From positions 17,753,547 through 17,817,546 of the forward strand of contig NW_024037058.1 in assembly GCF_015706575.1 (NCBI RefSeq): a stretch of DNA of 64,000 nucleotides. The letters run 5' to 3'. Under the pieces are notes generated by a model that saw only the letters and a list, made by a program, of their open reading frames with translations, had not been told where the DNA came from and did not search any database. Of this stretch, positions 57,901-62,678 are shown one piece after another (position 1 is the first letter of the stretch; every line of letters starts with the position of its first letter). Both the position numbers and the translations under genes were made by a program. The stretch comes from Patiria miniata (lineage: Eukaryota > Echinodermata > Asteroidea > Valvatida > Asterinidae).

Positions 57901-60900
57901 CTTTTGGGGTAGCAAAAATCGAGATTATAAAGAAAAACATAAGAATTTCTTGACAAGTTGCAAAAGGCCCTCGTGGCTTTGCCACTCGCATGTGCGGTCT
58001 TCATCTCCAGTCGCTTCGCGTTTTCGCTGCTTTGAATGTGGGCAAGTTAAGCACGATGGCCTTGGTGAAAGGCTAGGTGACGCGTGACTCGTGACTCGAG
58101 TCACGTTTTTTTCATTAAAAGAAAAAACATAACGTTATGTATTTGTGCGACGAACGTAGCATTCTTTTTAACTCATTAGACAAAACACGGCACCGCGGAA
58201 AATCGTATCCAGGGGCCGCGCACGCACACCTAGCGCCTGCATGAAGGGCATCAGGCCCCGGTTTCATGCTACAAAGTGTCCGGTATCACGGAAGAGGTTT
58301 TTTAGGGATGAGAATTAAAAGGAAAACACATTTTGGGTCTAAACAACATGTACACATACAAGGTACACTGTTTACACTAGGTTTTTCCTTAGAAATTATT
58401 TAAAATATTTTGATTAGTTTGGTGAACAACTAAGAACAAGTGACTCGTGACTCGGACTCGAACTCAGACTCGAGGCTTGTGACTCGAGACTCGGACTCGA
58501 GGCTTGTGACTCGAGACTCCGACTCGACGTTGGAGACTCGACCACTACACTGTCTGTTACTGGTTTTGTTTTCACACCTAGCCAAGTCGCCTTCCTCTCA
58601 CAAAATTTCATTATCTTCCACAAGTCTAAAGGCCTCCCCCCGTAAATCCAGTCCAGTCCTACCTCTGCAACTGTCACCAGAGTAGTCAGGATTTTCTAAG
58701 TAGCCCGCTCCATTTGGAGAGTCGCAAAGAGTCATCGTTGCTACACAAACATCGCCAGCACTTAGTGATCTACCGAAGCACAAGGTCTGACCAGAACTGC
58801 CACATTCTGTATGTTGGACGGGAGAGATTAATAGGCAAAAGCATTGAATGATGAGGGGATAAGATGGTTGATGCTCATTCAGGGCTGAGATTCGGGGAAA
58901 ATGAAAATATCCTGAAATAATCGGCACAGGGTTTGCGGGTCGCCAAGAGCCCCAGAGCAACGTAGGGTCTGTGGTATATGTTTAAATTTGCCTGAAGGCA
59001 CCCCCTTATAATGCCCCCTTCTTTTACATTTTCATAGGTAAGAACACATTTACGGAAAGATTTCTGAACTTCAGATTTACAACGGGATTCATTCAAAATC
59101 CTGAAATCAGGAAAAATCCAGACCGAAAAATCTTGCAAAATCTCGCCCTGTCATTTGAACAGGTGTATAACAGGTGATACTAGTGACTCGGAGATGAATA
59201 TCAGCCCTATCAGGGTTTTCAGAAAGCCATTTTATTGGTTCGTTCAAATGTACAATGCACAGAACCAAATCACCTGAAAAGGGCACAGTATACATGACAG
59301 CACTATTGGCGTATACGGGGGGGGGGGGGGGGGTCGCCCAAATTCAAAACATTACATTGAATTTGTACTCCTTCCGTCCCCTCCCCTCCCCTCCCCCTAC
59401 TCATGTCTTTCAAAGAATGAGCATACAGTCTCAAAATTTGAACACAGATATGGCAAGTTCTAAAATCAGTTTATATCAGAAATATTCAAATACAACTAAT
59501 TCAACCAGGACTGCCCACCAATCAAAGAGCTGCATTGCCAATAAAAGCCCTTATTCCCGTCACTAATTTTTAACATTTTAACCTAAAGTGATCAAAATAG
59601 GTATTTCCACAGGTAATCAAACATGACTGAACTGGGAAGACGTTAAACTTGTAAACGTCGCGTCAATAACAACGCCACGCTTCCGAGTCTCGTAGAAACA
59701 CTAGAAATATATCCTCTTTAAAAAATCCATTACACAACTTATGCTAAGTACTTACTTAAATGAAGCTTTAGTGTGAATTCACGCGAGCATAGGATTTGGC
59801 ATTGCCAAGATATTTGGGGGGGGGGGGGGAAACTCCTTCAACACAGCTTATTCCGTAGATTAGGGTGCCAACTTGTGACACTTTGACCCCAAAATGGAAG
59901 AATTGATTGACAGGGTTTAATATTTTCAGTATAACTTATAAGATATTTCATGACATTACTAATTCAATTTTGTAGCCAAAATCAAACATTGTTTTTCTCC
60001 AGAAATGCCAAAATAATGTCAAAACCCATTCACCATTTCATGTGTAAAGAGGGGACACCAAATAAATGTTCTGCTATTTTTGTGATAATTCATGCTCAAT
60101 GTGGTGTGTTTTATTTCAAAATGCATTTTTGTCTTACCCAGCTAGGATAACGCATCAATATTGTGAAAATAACTTGATTAGACTAAAAATAACACTTATG
60201 CATGATTGCGTAATGGAGACACCATTTGGTGTCACATTTACATGTGAAACCTATAGTAAATAGCCAAAAATTAAAACTGTCCCAGCATGCGATCTTTGTT
60301 ATGATTTCAAATATTCCCTTTTTAACACAAGTGAAGTTGATCTACCATATAGACCGCTTGCAGACGCGTTCGATAATTGACGCGCTAAGGTGAGCGACGC
60401 CATGTTATGGGACAAAATGTGCGTGGATAGATATACGCCTGTCCCACAACATGGCGTCGCGCGCCTTCGCGCGTCGATTATCAAACGCGTCTGCAAGCGG
60501 TCTATACTCACGTGGAATTATGGTGACATTGAAAGTGCATGTTGCAGTGTTCGTTGGATTGGACTCGTCAGTAAATGTGTACACAACTGGAGTGACACCG
60601 ACATCGAAATTCTCATCATCGCCAGGTACTCGTGTGACCCGTGTCGTCGGTCCCTCGGCTGTAAGACTTATCCCCAATCCGTCGCCTGGCGTTTGTCGGA
60701 TGAATGGAATCTTCAAGCTGGAACCATCCACTGGGCAATTTGTCACAATGATAGGCTCAACATACTCTGTATGAAATTAGTAGAAATAGAGGACAGAGTT
60801 AAATGCTACACAATATGTTTCATTGTGTTTTGACGGAACTCGCATCTGCCCGTAAATTGTAGGCCCACTCGTGAAGTATGGGTAAAGTGGTGCCACACCA

Positions 60901-62678
60901 TAGAGCTGTACAATTAAATATACAGCTCTATGGGCTACACTAAGGCTTAATAAATATGACCTGAACGTGAAAAACGGCTATTAATAGCGAACTTCAACGA
61001 AAACTACGACTGGAAAAACTAAAGGGCATTCAGCAATTATCGCCATCGCTATGTAGACGTGCAAAATTCATTATGTGAGCAGCACGTGTTAAATTGGTAC
61101 GTGACACATCCGCCGCGCAAACCCTCCGTGCATGATAATAGCTGAATGGACTTCCACTGCATGCGCCCGGCCGGCCGAGCGCGGCCTGCTCCATTCTTCT
61201 CCACAACCCGATCACCGGATATGGTCCATATTAAACTTCTTGGTTTCTTTTCTTTCTTTTTTAGTACAATAATTCTCAGCGGTTTTTCTTCTCACCGGTA
61301 TGTACAGAGGATCATCTTGCATCTCGCATTTGGTGCCCTGACCTAGTGTGTCGCGTGTTGTACATTTGGAATAAAATATCATAGAGCTATATCAACCCCG
61401 TTACATACAGATGTGCGAGTCATATTGTGACGTTTTACTGTATTAATTACATGTGATTTTAGTTCAATAAATGAATAATTTGTTTCAATCATAAATCATG
61501 AGCAAAATGAACAGTCAAGTTCATACTAAAGGAGCCCTCGGCCTCATGGAGACCACTTTTTCAGTAAAACGCGCACATCGTGCGTTTGCCGTATTGTGCG
61601 TTTGCCGTAATGTTGTGTTTTCCAAACATGAGTAGGCCTAATCATTGTCCTACATCCCGGAAAGTGGCGCGTAAATGGCGCATATACAATTATACGCATG
61701 CAGGTATTACCATTAGTGTTTTATGAAATATTAATAGTACAAAAATTATGAAGCTGTCGATCAATTTCATTTGCAAATAACAATAAAATATAGTCGAACG
61801 TTAATTATAGTAGAAGGCAACTGATTAAACCGATGCTCCGTTTTGTGCTATATTCGTTAAAGTTACGAATCGCCAAAAATTGAACATTAGGCTATTTGTT
61901 AATATTTATTTGTATATTTATATTTTAATGAAAGTTCAACTGTAAACCAATTTTGTTAGAAATTATTGGGAATACATATACACACAAAAATGGAGGAATG
62001 TTCCACATCATAGTTTGCCCGCCCTGCCTTCGCCGTCACACTATTACCTTTGGCGGCACAAAAAACCGAAATATTCAGGGTATTCCATCTCATGAATAGT
62101 TTGGTTGCGGACGTTCAGTACCCCTAGCTATATCAGATTCGAACCAGCCAGGTCCCAGCATAGAAGCTCAGTGGTTGACTGGTATTACACGTCAGCAAGG
62201 GCGTGGGTTCTAGTCCCGTTTGTGTGTTTTTTCCCCTCTCACAATCACTCAGGATAACTCCGAGTATACAGTGTTAAATACACAATAAACTAAAATAAAT
62301 CAATAAAAACAACGTCGTTGAAGGGCAAAAACCAGTACTGAATATTCCAGGCATAAACAAAGTCAGGTGATGCGAGTCGAATCCACAAAATCATCGTCGC
62401 CCTGGGTGAGATTCGAACCCGTAAAAAAGTAGTGTAGTGTTTCAATTAAAAAAAAAAGTTGTACAATATTTCGACCACTGCCAAAAAATGACTGTATAGC
62501 CGTCCGGAAAGATATTTTGTATTGTAACCTGCATAAAAAAAACATATATACTACACTTGCCTGGTGTAGACTGGACTGTCGGCGGAGTTTGAGTCGGCGG
62601 CAGGGTCGTGACTGCATCGCACCCCAGCCTCATCACAGCCAAGATGAGAGCAGAGCAGAACAACGAAAGTGCGTGCAT
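18456..62678 (-). CDS. Adhesion GPCR with HYR, Ig, SEA, GAIN/GPS and 7TM domains; 22 exons, 1576 aa
   Basis: A large cell-surface receptor with a self-cleaving extracellular region. Exons: 62561-62678, 60512-60766, 58663-58806, 51422-51582, 50263-50385, 48130-48436, 46959-47145, 45529-45602, 41331-41978, 40067-40351, 39170-39282, 37042-37300, 36750-36857, 35346-35470, 34252-34398, 31295-31661, 29386-29585, 27832-27999, 25977-26086, 21576-21838, 19917-19983, 18456-18957. They sum to 4731 nt, and phases agree at all 21 junctions. Domains: signal peptide 1-21, Thr/Pro stalk, HYR about 43-123, Cys-rich 125-369, Ig 371-450, unassigned 457-672, Ig 673-767, SEA about 768-890, HormR-like 892-969, GAIN with GPS 970-1263, 7TM about 1274-1530. 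SEA plus Ig plus GAIN recalls the vertebrate ADGRF5 (GPR116) group; the HYR domain is not part of that group. An extra exon in the 7-kb intron between exons 3 and 4 cannot be excluded. Confidence 0.9.
19345..19371. repeat. (GT)n microsatellite
   Basis: About a dozen GT repeats in the intron between exons 21 and 22. A G-rich stretch follows at 19838-19873. Confidence 0.9.
19917..19983 (-). CDS. Adhesion GPCR exon 21: TM4 and start of ECL2
   Basis: A 67-nt exon missed by ORF lists: after gtgattttcag it encodes GLPLVIVVIILAADYTQYEH then QNY, leaving in phase 2 at TTA|GTAAGT. It joins cleanly to the next exon to give QNYCFLKPGNAIYYG. Confidence 0.85.
20041..20395 (-). pseudogene. LINE (L2-type) 3' remnant
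   Basis: On the minus strand a frame reads SFTAPELWN and, after a frameshift, THIRNAKTLELFKTLLKTHL, the ORF2 C terminus seen also at 30467-30934. It ends in an (ATT)n tail at 20055-20080. Confidence 0.7.
20720..20952 (+). mobile_element. LINE 3' tail
   Basis: AT-rich sequence with GTATGCAGGGCCCCAGTGG and CATACCCTGGGTAAAG, ending in AATAAATAAATA. The style matches the 3' end of the LINE at 11275. Confidence 0.55.
21128..21439. mobile_element. hAT-like MITE with perfect 8-bp target duplication
   Basis: Perfect terminal inverted repeats CAAGGGCGGATCCAG and CTGGATCCGCCCTTG, flanked by identical 8-mers GGACAAAG (21120-21127 and 21440-21447). Length 312 bp, with G- and C-runs and no coding frame. 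It lies in the intron 3' of exon 20. Confidence 0.92.
21576..21838 (-). CDS. Adhesion GPCR exon 20: TM2 and TM3
   Basis: From caatctctcacaag|GAAACTT to TGGG|GTAAGA. Encodes KLRTKRPRQILISLCFALLG, GGCTFVAVSIHYFTLASIAW and MAVEATNMYLLFVRVL, the standard adhesion-GPCR TM2-TM3 block with the TM3 Cys. Confidence 0.93.
22797..23308. mobile_element. 512-bp insertion element in duplication copy A
   Basis: Ends CATTACGTGAATCTCCC and GGGAGTTTCACGTAATG are inverted. A second inner inverted block is GTACCTACCGATTTCA. Copy B has the uninterrupted site GAAATTGTTCTACTC at 24761-24777, so both borders can be read; the target duplication is only one or two bases (T or GT). It contains a hairpin built on ACCCGAGTTTG. 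Confidence 0.88.
24204..24966. mobile_element. Long inverted-repeat (foldback) element, copy B
   Basis: The ends near TTAAGCCGCCCTCATGTCGACC and its diverged inverse GGTCGACCCGAGGGCAACTTAA lie about 740 bp apart. Inner arms 24429-24540 and 24715-24815 are inverted (ATGAGGATCGGCATCA, GTTCCCGACAGGCGGGAATC). Copy A is at 22215-23505 with its 512-bp insertion, and a relative is near 11600-11740. Confidence 0.7.
25035..25894. mobile_element. hAT-like element with GACTC subterminal arrays
   Basis: Ends CAGAGTTGTAACGAGTC and inverse (ATTACAACTCTG), flanked by 8-mers CGGAGCGA (25027-25034) and CTGAGCGA (25895-25902), 7 of 8 matching. Both ends carry dense GACTCGAGTCGAGTC arrays in subterminal position, probably the transposase binding region. 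It hosts a nested element at 25411-25698. Relatives lie at 28150-28920 and, more distantly, 57266-58552. Confidence 0.75.
25411..25698. mobile_element. hAT-like MITE nested in the GACTC element
   Basis: Ends CATGGGCGTCGC and GCGACGCCCATG are inverted. Flanks CCAGTGTA (25403-25410) and CCGGTGTA (25699-25706) match at 7 of 8. The interior has a C-rich tract, a T-rich tract and G tracts. Confidence 0.8.
25977..26086 (-). CDS. Adhesion GPCR exon 19: TM1
   Basis: From ttttcttctag|GACATT to AGCAA|GTAAGT. Encodes DVISKIGCAVSVVALIITLV followed by TYLYSK, the first membrane helix. Phase 0 in, 2 out. Confidence 0.9.
26163..27490. mobile_element. Composite inverted-repeat element (GGGCCCAATTTCAT ends)
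   Basis: Left GGGCCCAATTTCATGG and right ATGAAATTGGCCC are inverted and bound about 1.3 kb. Inside are repeated TGTCCGCACTGGACTT motifs (26226, 26303, 26979, 27120, 27208) and a hairpin at 27288-27458 with GCACAAAAAA and CCAAACTCCATGCGAT arms. The long open frame at 26284-26649 has no recognisable domain and is probably not a gene. Confidence 0.6.
27118..27288. repeat. Two tandem ~85-bp hairpins
   Basis: Each unit is bounded by CTGTCCGCACTGGACTT and its inverse AAGTCCAGTGCGGACAG, with AGTCTCGGTTAGTTTGACC between. They are almost identical (27118-27200, 27204-27288). Confidence 0.88.
27832..27999 (-). CDS. Adhesion GPCR exon 18: GPS motif
   Basis: Fifty-six codons in phase 0-0. The GPS pattern is complete: CVFWD (C1220, W1223), W1234, GC1239, C1251-L-C1253, then HLTSFAVIV. 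Predicted self-cleavage is between L1256 and T1257, making TSFAVIV the start of the tethered agonist. Confidence 0.93.
28140..28920. repeat. Second GACTC-array element
   Basis: GACTCGACTCGAGTC arrays at 28150-28240 and 28720-28900 flank about 500 bp of unique sequence. The right border TTACAACTCTGCAG matches the end of the element at 25894. Confidence 0.6.
28920..29011. repeat. Small foldback
   Basis: AGGGTTTCCTAATGGGG and its inverse CCCCATAACGGAAACCCT bound about 90 bp directly after the GACTC element. Confidence 0.65.
29386..29585 (-). CDS. Adhesion GPCR exon 17: GAIN subdomain B
   Basis: Encodes VPISFFLYQNSRLFRSPTLN, GSRVIAATVEGVKIDNL and MPVTNVFSLLN, the beta-sandwich before the GPS. 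The acceptor is acaaaagcag|GCGAC, the donor CTAAAT|GTAAGT. Confidence 0.88.
30467..30934 (-). pseudogene. LINE (L2/CR1-type) ORF2 C terminus, 5'-truncated
   Basis: A single intact minus frame reads MQSLHWLPVAHGIQYKLLLL, PEYNIDLLTPYNPSRRLRSS, WGDRSFSYAGPHLWNKLPL and SEFKVALKTCLF, characteristic of the LINE reverse-transcriptase C-terminal region. It ends in an (ATT)n tail at about 30470-30481. The rest of the element is missing. Confidence 0.88.
31295..31661 (-). CDS. Adhesion GPCR exon 16: GAIN subdomain A/B
   Basis: From tgcggtag|GTTGCC to TCAGAAG|GTAAAA. Encodes VAVQIIRTVNNVLQIDNETT, RIVLALESFVTALHNS, FTEVQSSVAVQALSLPR and ASIFLPAEILERI, typical GAIN sequence. Confidence 0.88.
32040..32190 (-). 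mobile_element. tRNA-derived SINE-like fragment
   Basis: On the minus strand a tRNA-like head has GTGGTCCAGTGGTAAAAC and a B box GGGTTCAGGTCCCACC. The acceptor stem does not pair as a functional tRNA would, and a SINE-like body follows. Confidence 0.55.
32513..32660. mobile_element. Small MITE, CAGGCATGCAACT ends
   Basis: CAGGCATGCAACTGG and the inverse AAGTTGCATGCCTG bound about 148 bp. A diverged copy lies at 57119-57260, where the right end is lost. Both share GAAATTTAG-like, CAGT.TTTTC.AATTTGT and GAGTAAAAAAAAA stretches. Confidence 0.75.
33098..33270. repeat. Foldback, ~75-bp arms
   Basis: GGGAATAAATGTGTGCTC...CAGAGTCT... and its inverse lie around a short centre near 33175: the arms include TAGAGTCTGGGTGCTGATAA and TTATCAGCACCCAGACTCTA. 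Confidence 0.85.
33411..34036. repeat. Very long foldback (~300-bp arms)
   Basis: The sequence is an imperfect palindrome centred near 33719 (AGGTATTTATGAATG / CATTCATAAATACCT). Inner arms (GTTTAAGACCAGCTAGCCAT, TAAAGACATGGCTAGCTGG) are nearly identical; outer arms, including GAACGTTCA and CACCTGGG/CCCAGGTGCG, are diverged. Related debris lies at 42110-42170. Confidence 0.85.
34252..34398 (-). CDS. Adhesion GPCR exon 15: start of GAIN domain
   Basis: Forty-nine codons in phase 0-0 encode helical GAIN subdomain A: ENAEEVAREMAFLTSNASAI and VTSVAEILEKLAVANNTSPE. Confidence 0.85.
34671..35051. mobile_element. hAT-like MITE, CAGGGTTCGAC ends
   Basis: CAGGGTTCGACCTTCCACTAGCC and inverse GGCTAGCGGGCTACCG / GTCGAACCCCG bound 381 bp. 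Flanking bases are A-rich (ACAAAAA / ACAAAAG), consistent with a target duplication but not decisive. Confidence 0.6.
35346..35470 (-). CDS. Adhesion GPCR exon 14: HormR-like segment, second part
   Basis: From tttctttag|CGGGAA to GCAAAA|GTAAGC. Encodes KPRATRDCVGDFTSQPQWKQ then PVILNCFAGDVTENLDELAK, the ARxC...W..P...C...L..L signature of the pre-GAIN region. Confidence 0.85.
35786..35860. repeat. TACATG-rich simple repeat
   Basis: Repeated TGTACATGTACATGTACATG and variants, inside the 35688 element. Confidence 0.85.
35870..36079 (-). CDS. Small ORF with a C2H2 zinc finger and AT-hook core, inside a transposon
   Basis: Sixty-nine codons from ATG at 36079. Residues 32-56 fit C-x4-C-x12-H-x5-H (C32, C37, H50, H56), with F41 and L46 at structural positions. 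A basic KRGRP at 59-63 resembles an AT hook. It lies wholly inside the inverted-repeat element at 35688-36620, so it may be a transposon-borne DNA-binding fragment or a captured exon. Expression is unknown. Confidence 0.5.
   Translation of the reverse strand: MFFSATSRDRHNLIQKMSSTSSRKRQNHGHLCGFQNCNLSFPTAYQLAKHKKTEGHQCKRGRPTTSRRH
36750..36857 (-). CDS. Adhesion GPCR exon 13: HormR-like segment, first part
   Basis: A phase 1-1 exon, too short for ORF lists: VSCLQEVYLEGNLTFPQTRL followed by GQTAQSLNLCPGFTTR. The pattern Cys...G...FPxTxxGxxA...C is usual just before the GAIN domain of adhesion GPCRs. Confidence 0.83.
37042..37300 (-). CDS. Adhesion GPCR exon 12: SEA domain, C-terminal part
   Basis: Phase 0 in after a pyrimidine-rich acceptor. 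Encodes FWSSVTRNLEQELGM, then FEMLAFRNGSIIADVLVFFR and a Cys-containing loop (NCGGPC). GSII lies where SEA domains undergo autoproteolysis (G834|S835). Confidence 0.87.
38791..39011. repeat. Foldback with near-perfect 75-bp arms
   Basis: Left arm 38791-38866 and right arm 38936-39011 are inverse (TTGAGACTTTGGTTACAGAG, CTCGTATCAGGAGCTTGCGA, CACCATCACGGTGTCT), around a loop holding CACGTGACCCGTCACGTGATC. Confidence 0.9.
39170..39282 (-). CDS. Adhesion GPCR exon 11: SEA domain, N-terminal part
   Basis: Encodes EVTTFKVTMKLLNRTYTEDL and DFGNLQSELEQS, the SEA start. Phase 1 in, 0 out at CAAAGT|GTACGT. Confidence 0.83.
39534..39838. mobile_element. hAT-like MITE
   Basis: CAGTGGCGCACCCAAGG and inverse CCTGGGTGCACCACTG. 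The flanking 8-mers CCACCATG and GCACCAAG agree at 6 of 8. The interior is G/C homopolymer-rich. It lies between exons 10 and 11. Confidence 0.7.
40067..40351 (-). CDS. Adhesion GPCR exon 10: second Ig domain
   Basis: A symmetrical phase 1-1 exon encoding a complete Ig domain: EPQIVVSPSSADV, Cys about 700 (VTFDCY), Trp about 710 (YRWYK), and DQGAYVCEG with Cys about 744. The donor ACAG|GTCAAA is weak. Confidence 0.9.
40491..40862. mobile_element. PIF/Harbinger-like MITE, copy 2
   Basis: The same family as 16084-16451, flanked by TAA at 40488-40490 and 40863-40865. Terminal inverted repeats include AGTCTCCGGTTTCTGGTATG. 372 bp. Confidence 0.85.
41331..41978 (-). CDS. Adhesion GPCR exon 9: large unassigned extracellular region
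   Basis: A single 648-nt, phase 1-1 exon of 216 codons. Starts DECQSLSAELRLFSTDEAGC and continues through WTTEVFIYQITVSSSVLRGQ, VPNDPETILTFDLTPPLQ and NVSFAVPDLRP to a Cys cluster (LNCSDTTSVDC, AGCN, RICRN). I recognise no family. The C-terminal half may be a distant copy of the exon 4-6 region. Confidence 0.85.
42688..44474. mobile_element. hAT-like element (~1.8 kb) hosting a solo LTR
   Basis: CAGTGTTTTCCAACATG and inverse (CAAAGTTGGAGAACACTG) bound the region. TGGTAGTG precedes the left end and TGGTAGTA overlaps the right end, suggesting an 8-bp duplication whose exact border is uncertain. No transposase frame was recognised. Confidence 0.5.
42981..43673 (+). mobile_element. Solo LTR
   Basis: It begins TGTGACGG and ends CCGT..CACGTCACA, flanked on both sides by ATAC (42977-42980, 43674-43677). 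It contains a TATA box (TATAAAAGG at 43151) for + strand transcription and a CCGACTCCGCCCACATT-type short repeat at 43388-43520. Superfamily not assigned; Ty3/gypsy is likely. Confidence 0.75.
44941..45316. mobile_element. PIF/Harbinger-like MITE, copy 3
   Basis: Flanked by TTA at 44938-44940 and 45317-45319. GGCCACAAAAAAAGTTTCCGG and the inverse end GTGGCC. 376 bp, over 90 percent similar by eye to copy 2 outside the homopolymers. Confidence 0.88.
45529..45602 (-). CDS. Adhesion GPCR exon 8: first Ig domain, C-terminal part
   Basis: A short 74-nt exon from cctatacag|CTTTCAATG to TCAATCT|GTAAGT. It supplies the F-strand Cys (SFQCF, about 435) and G strand (AVTHETVTTVSS) of the Ig begun in exon 7. 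Confidence 0.8.
45995..46077. repeat. 25-bp stem hairpin
   Basis: ATGAAAGCTTGATGCTGATT and following at 45995-46019 are exactly inverted at 46053-46077. Confidence 0.9.
46959..47145 (-). CDS. Adhesion GPCR exon 7: first Ig domain, N-terminal part
   Basis: Encodes FVSPNQTAAEGESVSLFCLG and PVVEWYDVSDI, with the Ig B-strand Cys (about 393) and core Trp (about 405). The acceptor is tctctcttcag|CCCTGG. Phase 1 in, 2 out; the Ig finishes in exon 8. Confidence 0.88.
47486..47850 (+). mobile_element. tRNA-derived SINE (plus orientation)
   Basis: The tRNA-like head GTGTCATGGCCTAGCGGTTA (A box) is followed by GGGTTCAAGCCCGCG (B box) and even a short acceptor-like pairing GTGTC/GGACAC. The body and tail match 1009-1347. 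It is in the intron 5' of exon 7, antisense to the receptor. Confidence 0.82.
48130..48436 (-). CDS. Adhesion GPCR exon 6: Cys-rich module
   Basis: One hundred and two codons from ttttggcag|GTCTAC to CTTGC|GTAAGT. Contains TTPETAEVTLQVPLPVRQGD, then seven Cys from NQCLD through CTDC, ADCK, DTCH and DPC, ending RPCL. No known domain recognised. Confidence 0.85.
48871..48990. repeat. Foldback
   Basis: TGGTGTAGTAAAACAAGCC and inverse GGCCTGTTTTACTACACCA bound 120 bp, with CCCGAGGCGTATAGCCGAGTG at the centre. Confidence 0.85.
49019..49537. mobile_element. MITE with TA-flanked ACACCTCACC ends
   Basis: TAACACCTCACCAACAGATTC and inverse GAATCTGTGGGTGAGGTGTTA. TA on both sides suggests a TA target duplication. 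An internal ~110-bp direct duplication is visible (TTTCAATATGAAAT[C/T]AGTT). Confidence 0.65.
50263..50385 (-). CDS. Adhesion GPCR exon 5
   Basis: Forty-one codons in phase 0-0, from tatgtccaacag|GTACGT to TTTTGG|GTAAGT. Encodes VRVSWGQFDELYSPEITSNK and RGALIFVNISTPVQNSVETF, beta-strand-like with an NIS glycosylation site. Confidence 0.82.
50426..50679. mobile_element. piggyBac-like MITE
   Basis: CCCTAAAAGGGCCAGG and inverse GCCCTTTTAGGG are flanked by TTAA on both sides (50422-50425, 50680-50683), the target typical of piggyBac elements. 254 bp, no coding frame. Confidence 0.8.
51422..51582 (-). CDS. Adhesion GPCR exon 4: Cys-containing segment
   Basis: Encodes KICGRGDANLLRSCTDSHEW and EGAISFISRFAVPAISQDS. 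It contains an RGD tripeptide (residues about 178-180), which could be an integrin contact but is often incidental. Enters in phase 1, leaves in phase 0 at ACTGCG|GTGAGT. Confidence 0.8.
52072..52530 (+). pseudogene. Decayed ORF with a zinc-finger-like fragment
   Basis: The frame includes RKWDKKHFCVEPTPKLPRHL then KQHHPDEPEV, resembling a BED/C2H2-like segment found in transposon-associated proteins, but the second Cys is not present where expected. It is antisense to the receptor, in its longest intron, with no flanking exon. Confidence 0.35.
53193..53318 (+). mobile_element. Probable 3' LTR with polypurine tract
   Basis: AAGGAAGGGGA (a polypurine tract) directly precedes TGTTATGGAGTGGCATTACG, and the unit ends ACAAACCACAACA after AATAAACG. 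This suggests the 3' end of an LTR retrotransposon. No second LTR was seen. Confidence 0.45.
54540..54828. mobile_element. Foldback MITE (~290 bp)
   Basis: Two arms of about 110 bp are inverted: GGAAATTGTTCACTTTTATG, AGTCAGAGTA, ATGGGAGAGATATTTGGCTA and TTTGAAAAAATATA. The loop is AT-rich. Confidence 0.85.
55771..56165. repeat. Three ~138-bp tandem units with AGGTCA repeats
   Basis: Units start at 55771, 55909 and 56046 with TATGAACTTCAAATTTGG. Each holds AAGGTCAAGG(GTCAAGG)TCACAGTG, i.e. two or three direct AGGTCA-type half sites, and GCGATAACTTGA-like sequence between. Confidence 0.88.
57266..58552. mobile_element. Foldback element with GACTC termini (~1.3 kb)
   Basis: The ends CAGTGTTGAAGGACTCGAG and inverse (GACTCGACCACTACACTG) are followed by GACTCG arrays. 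Inner arms are inverted as well: AGTGGCAACGCCACGAGGCC at about 57501 versus GGCCCTCGTGGCTTTGCCACT at about 57966, and GTGACGCGTAGCCTTTCGCC versus AGGCTAGGTGACGCGTGAC. No transposase. Confidence 0.65.
58663..58806 (-). CDS. Adhesion GPCR exon 3: Cys-rich segment
   Basis: A phase 1-1 exon of 48 codons with five Cys (CGSSGQTLCFGRS, DVCVATMTLCD, DSCRG). The acceptor is ccaacatacag|AATG, the donor GCAGAG|GTAGGA. No known domain recognised. Confidence 0.8.
60348..60506. mobile_element. Foldback MITE abutting the exon 2 splice donor
   Basis: TATAGACCGCTTGCAGACGC and its inverse GCGTCTGCAAGCGGTCTATA bound 159 bp, continuing as GTTCGATAATTGACGCG and the inverse. TA flanks both ends. Its right end lies in the donor consensus of exon 2. 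Confidence 0.85.
60512..60766 (-). CDS. Adhesion GPCR exon 2: HYR domain
   Basis: One symmetrical phase 1-1 exon of 85 codons encodes a hyalin-repeat (HYR) domain: EPIIVTNCPVDG at its start, then DVGVTPVVYTFTDESNPTN and TATCTFNVTI, with the two conserved Cys. HYR is an Ig-like adhesion fold common in echinoderm and other deuterostome extracellular proteins. The donor CCAC|GTGAGT directly abuts a foldback element. Confidence 0.9.
60898..60933. repeat. Short hairpin
   Basis: CATAGAGCTGTA and inverse TACAGCTCTATG around an AT-rich loop. Confidence 0.85.
62161..62220 (+). other. tRNA-like sequence (SINE head)
   Basis: GAAGCTCAGTGGTTGACTGG (A-box-like) and GTGGGTTCTAGTCCCG (B box) are spaced as in a tRNA. 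The acceptor stem does not pair, so it is a SINE head or tRNA relic rather than a gene. Confidence 0.45.
62561..62678 (-). CDS. Adhesion GPCR exon 1: signal peptide and Thr/Pro stalk
   Basis: The ATG at 62678 opens MHALSLFCSALILAVMRLG, a signal peptide, followed by VTTLPPTQTPPTVQSTP. The donor is CCAG|GCAAGT, a GC-type 5' splice site; using the GT four bases downstream would put a stop at the start of exon 2. Phase out is 1. Confidence 0.85.

Noticed and set aside
51583..58662. Additional adhesion GPCR exon in the 7-kb intron
   Set aside because: Exons 3 and 4 join in phase without one. No segment with both splice sites and an extracellular-domain pattern was found, though a short exon cannot be excluded by eye.
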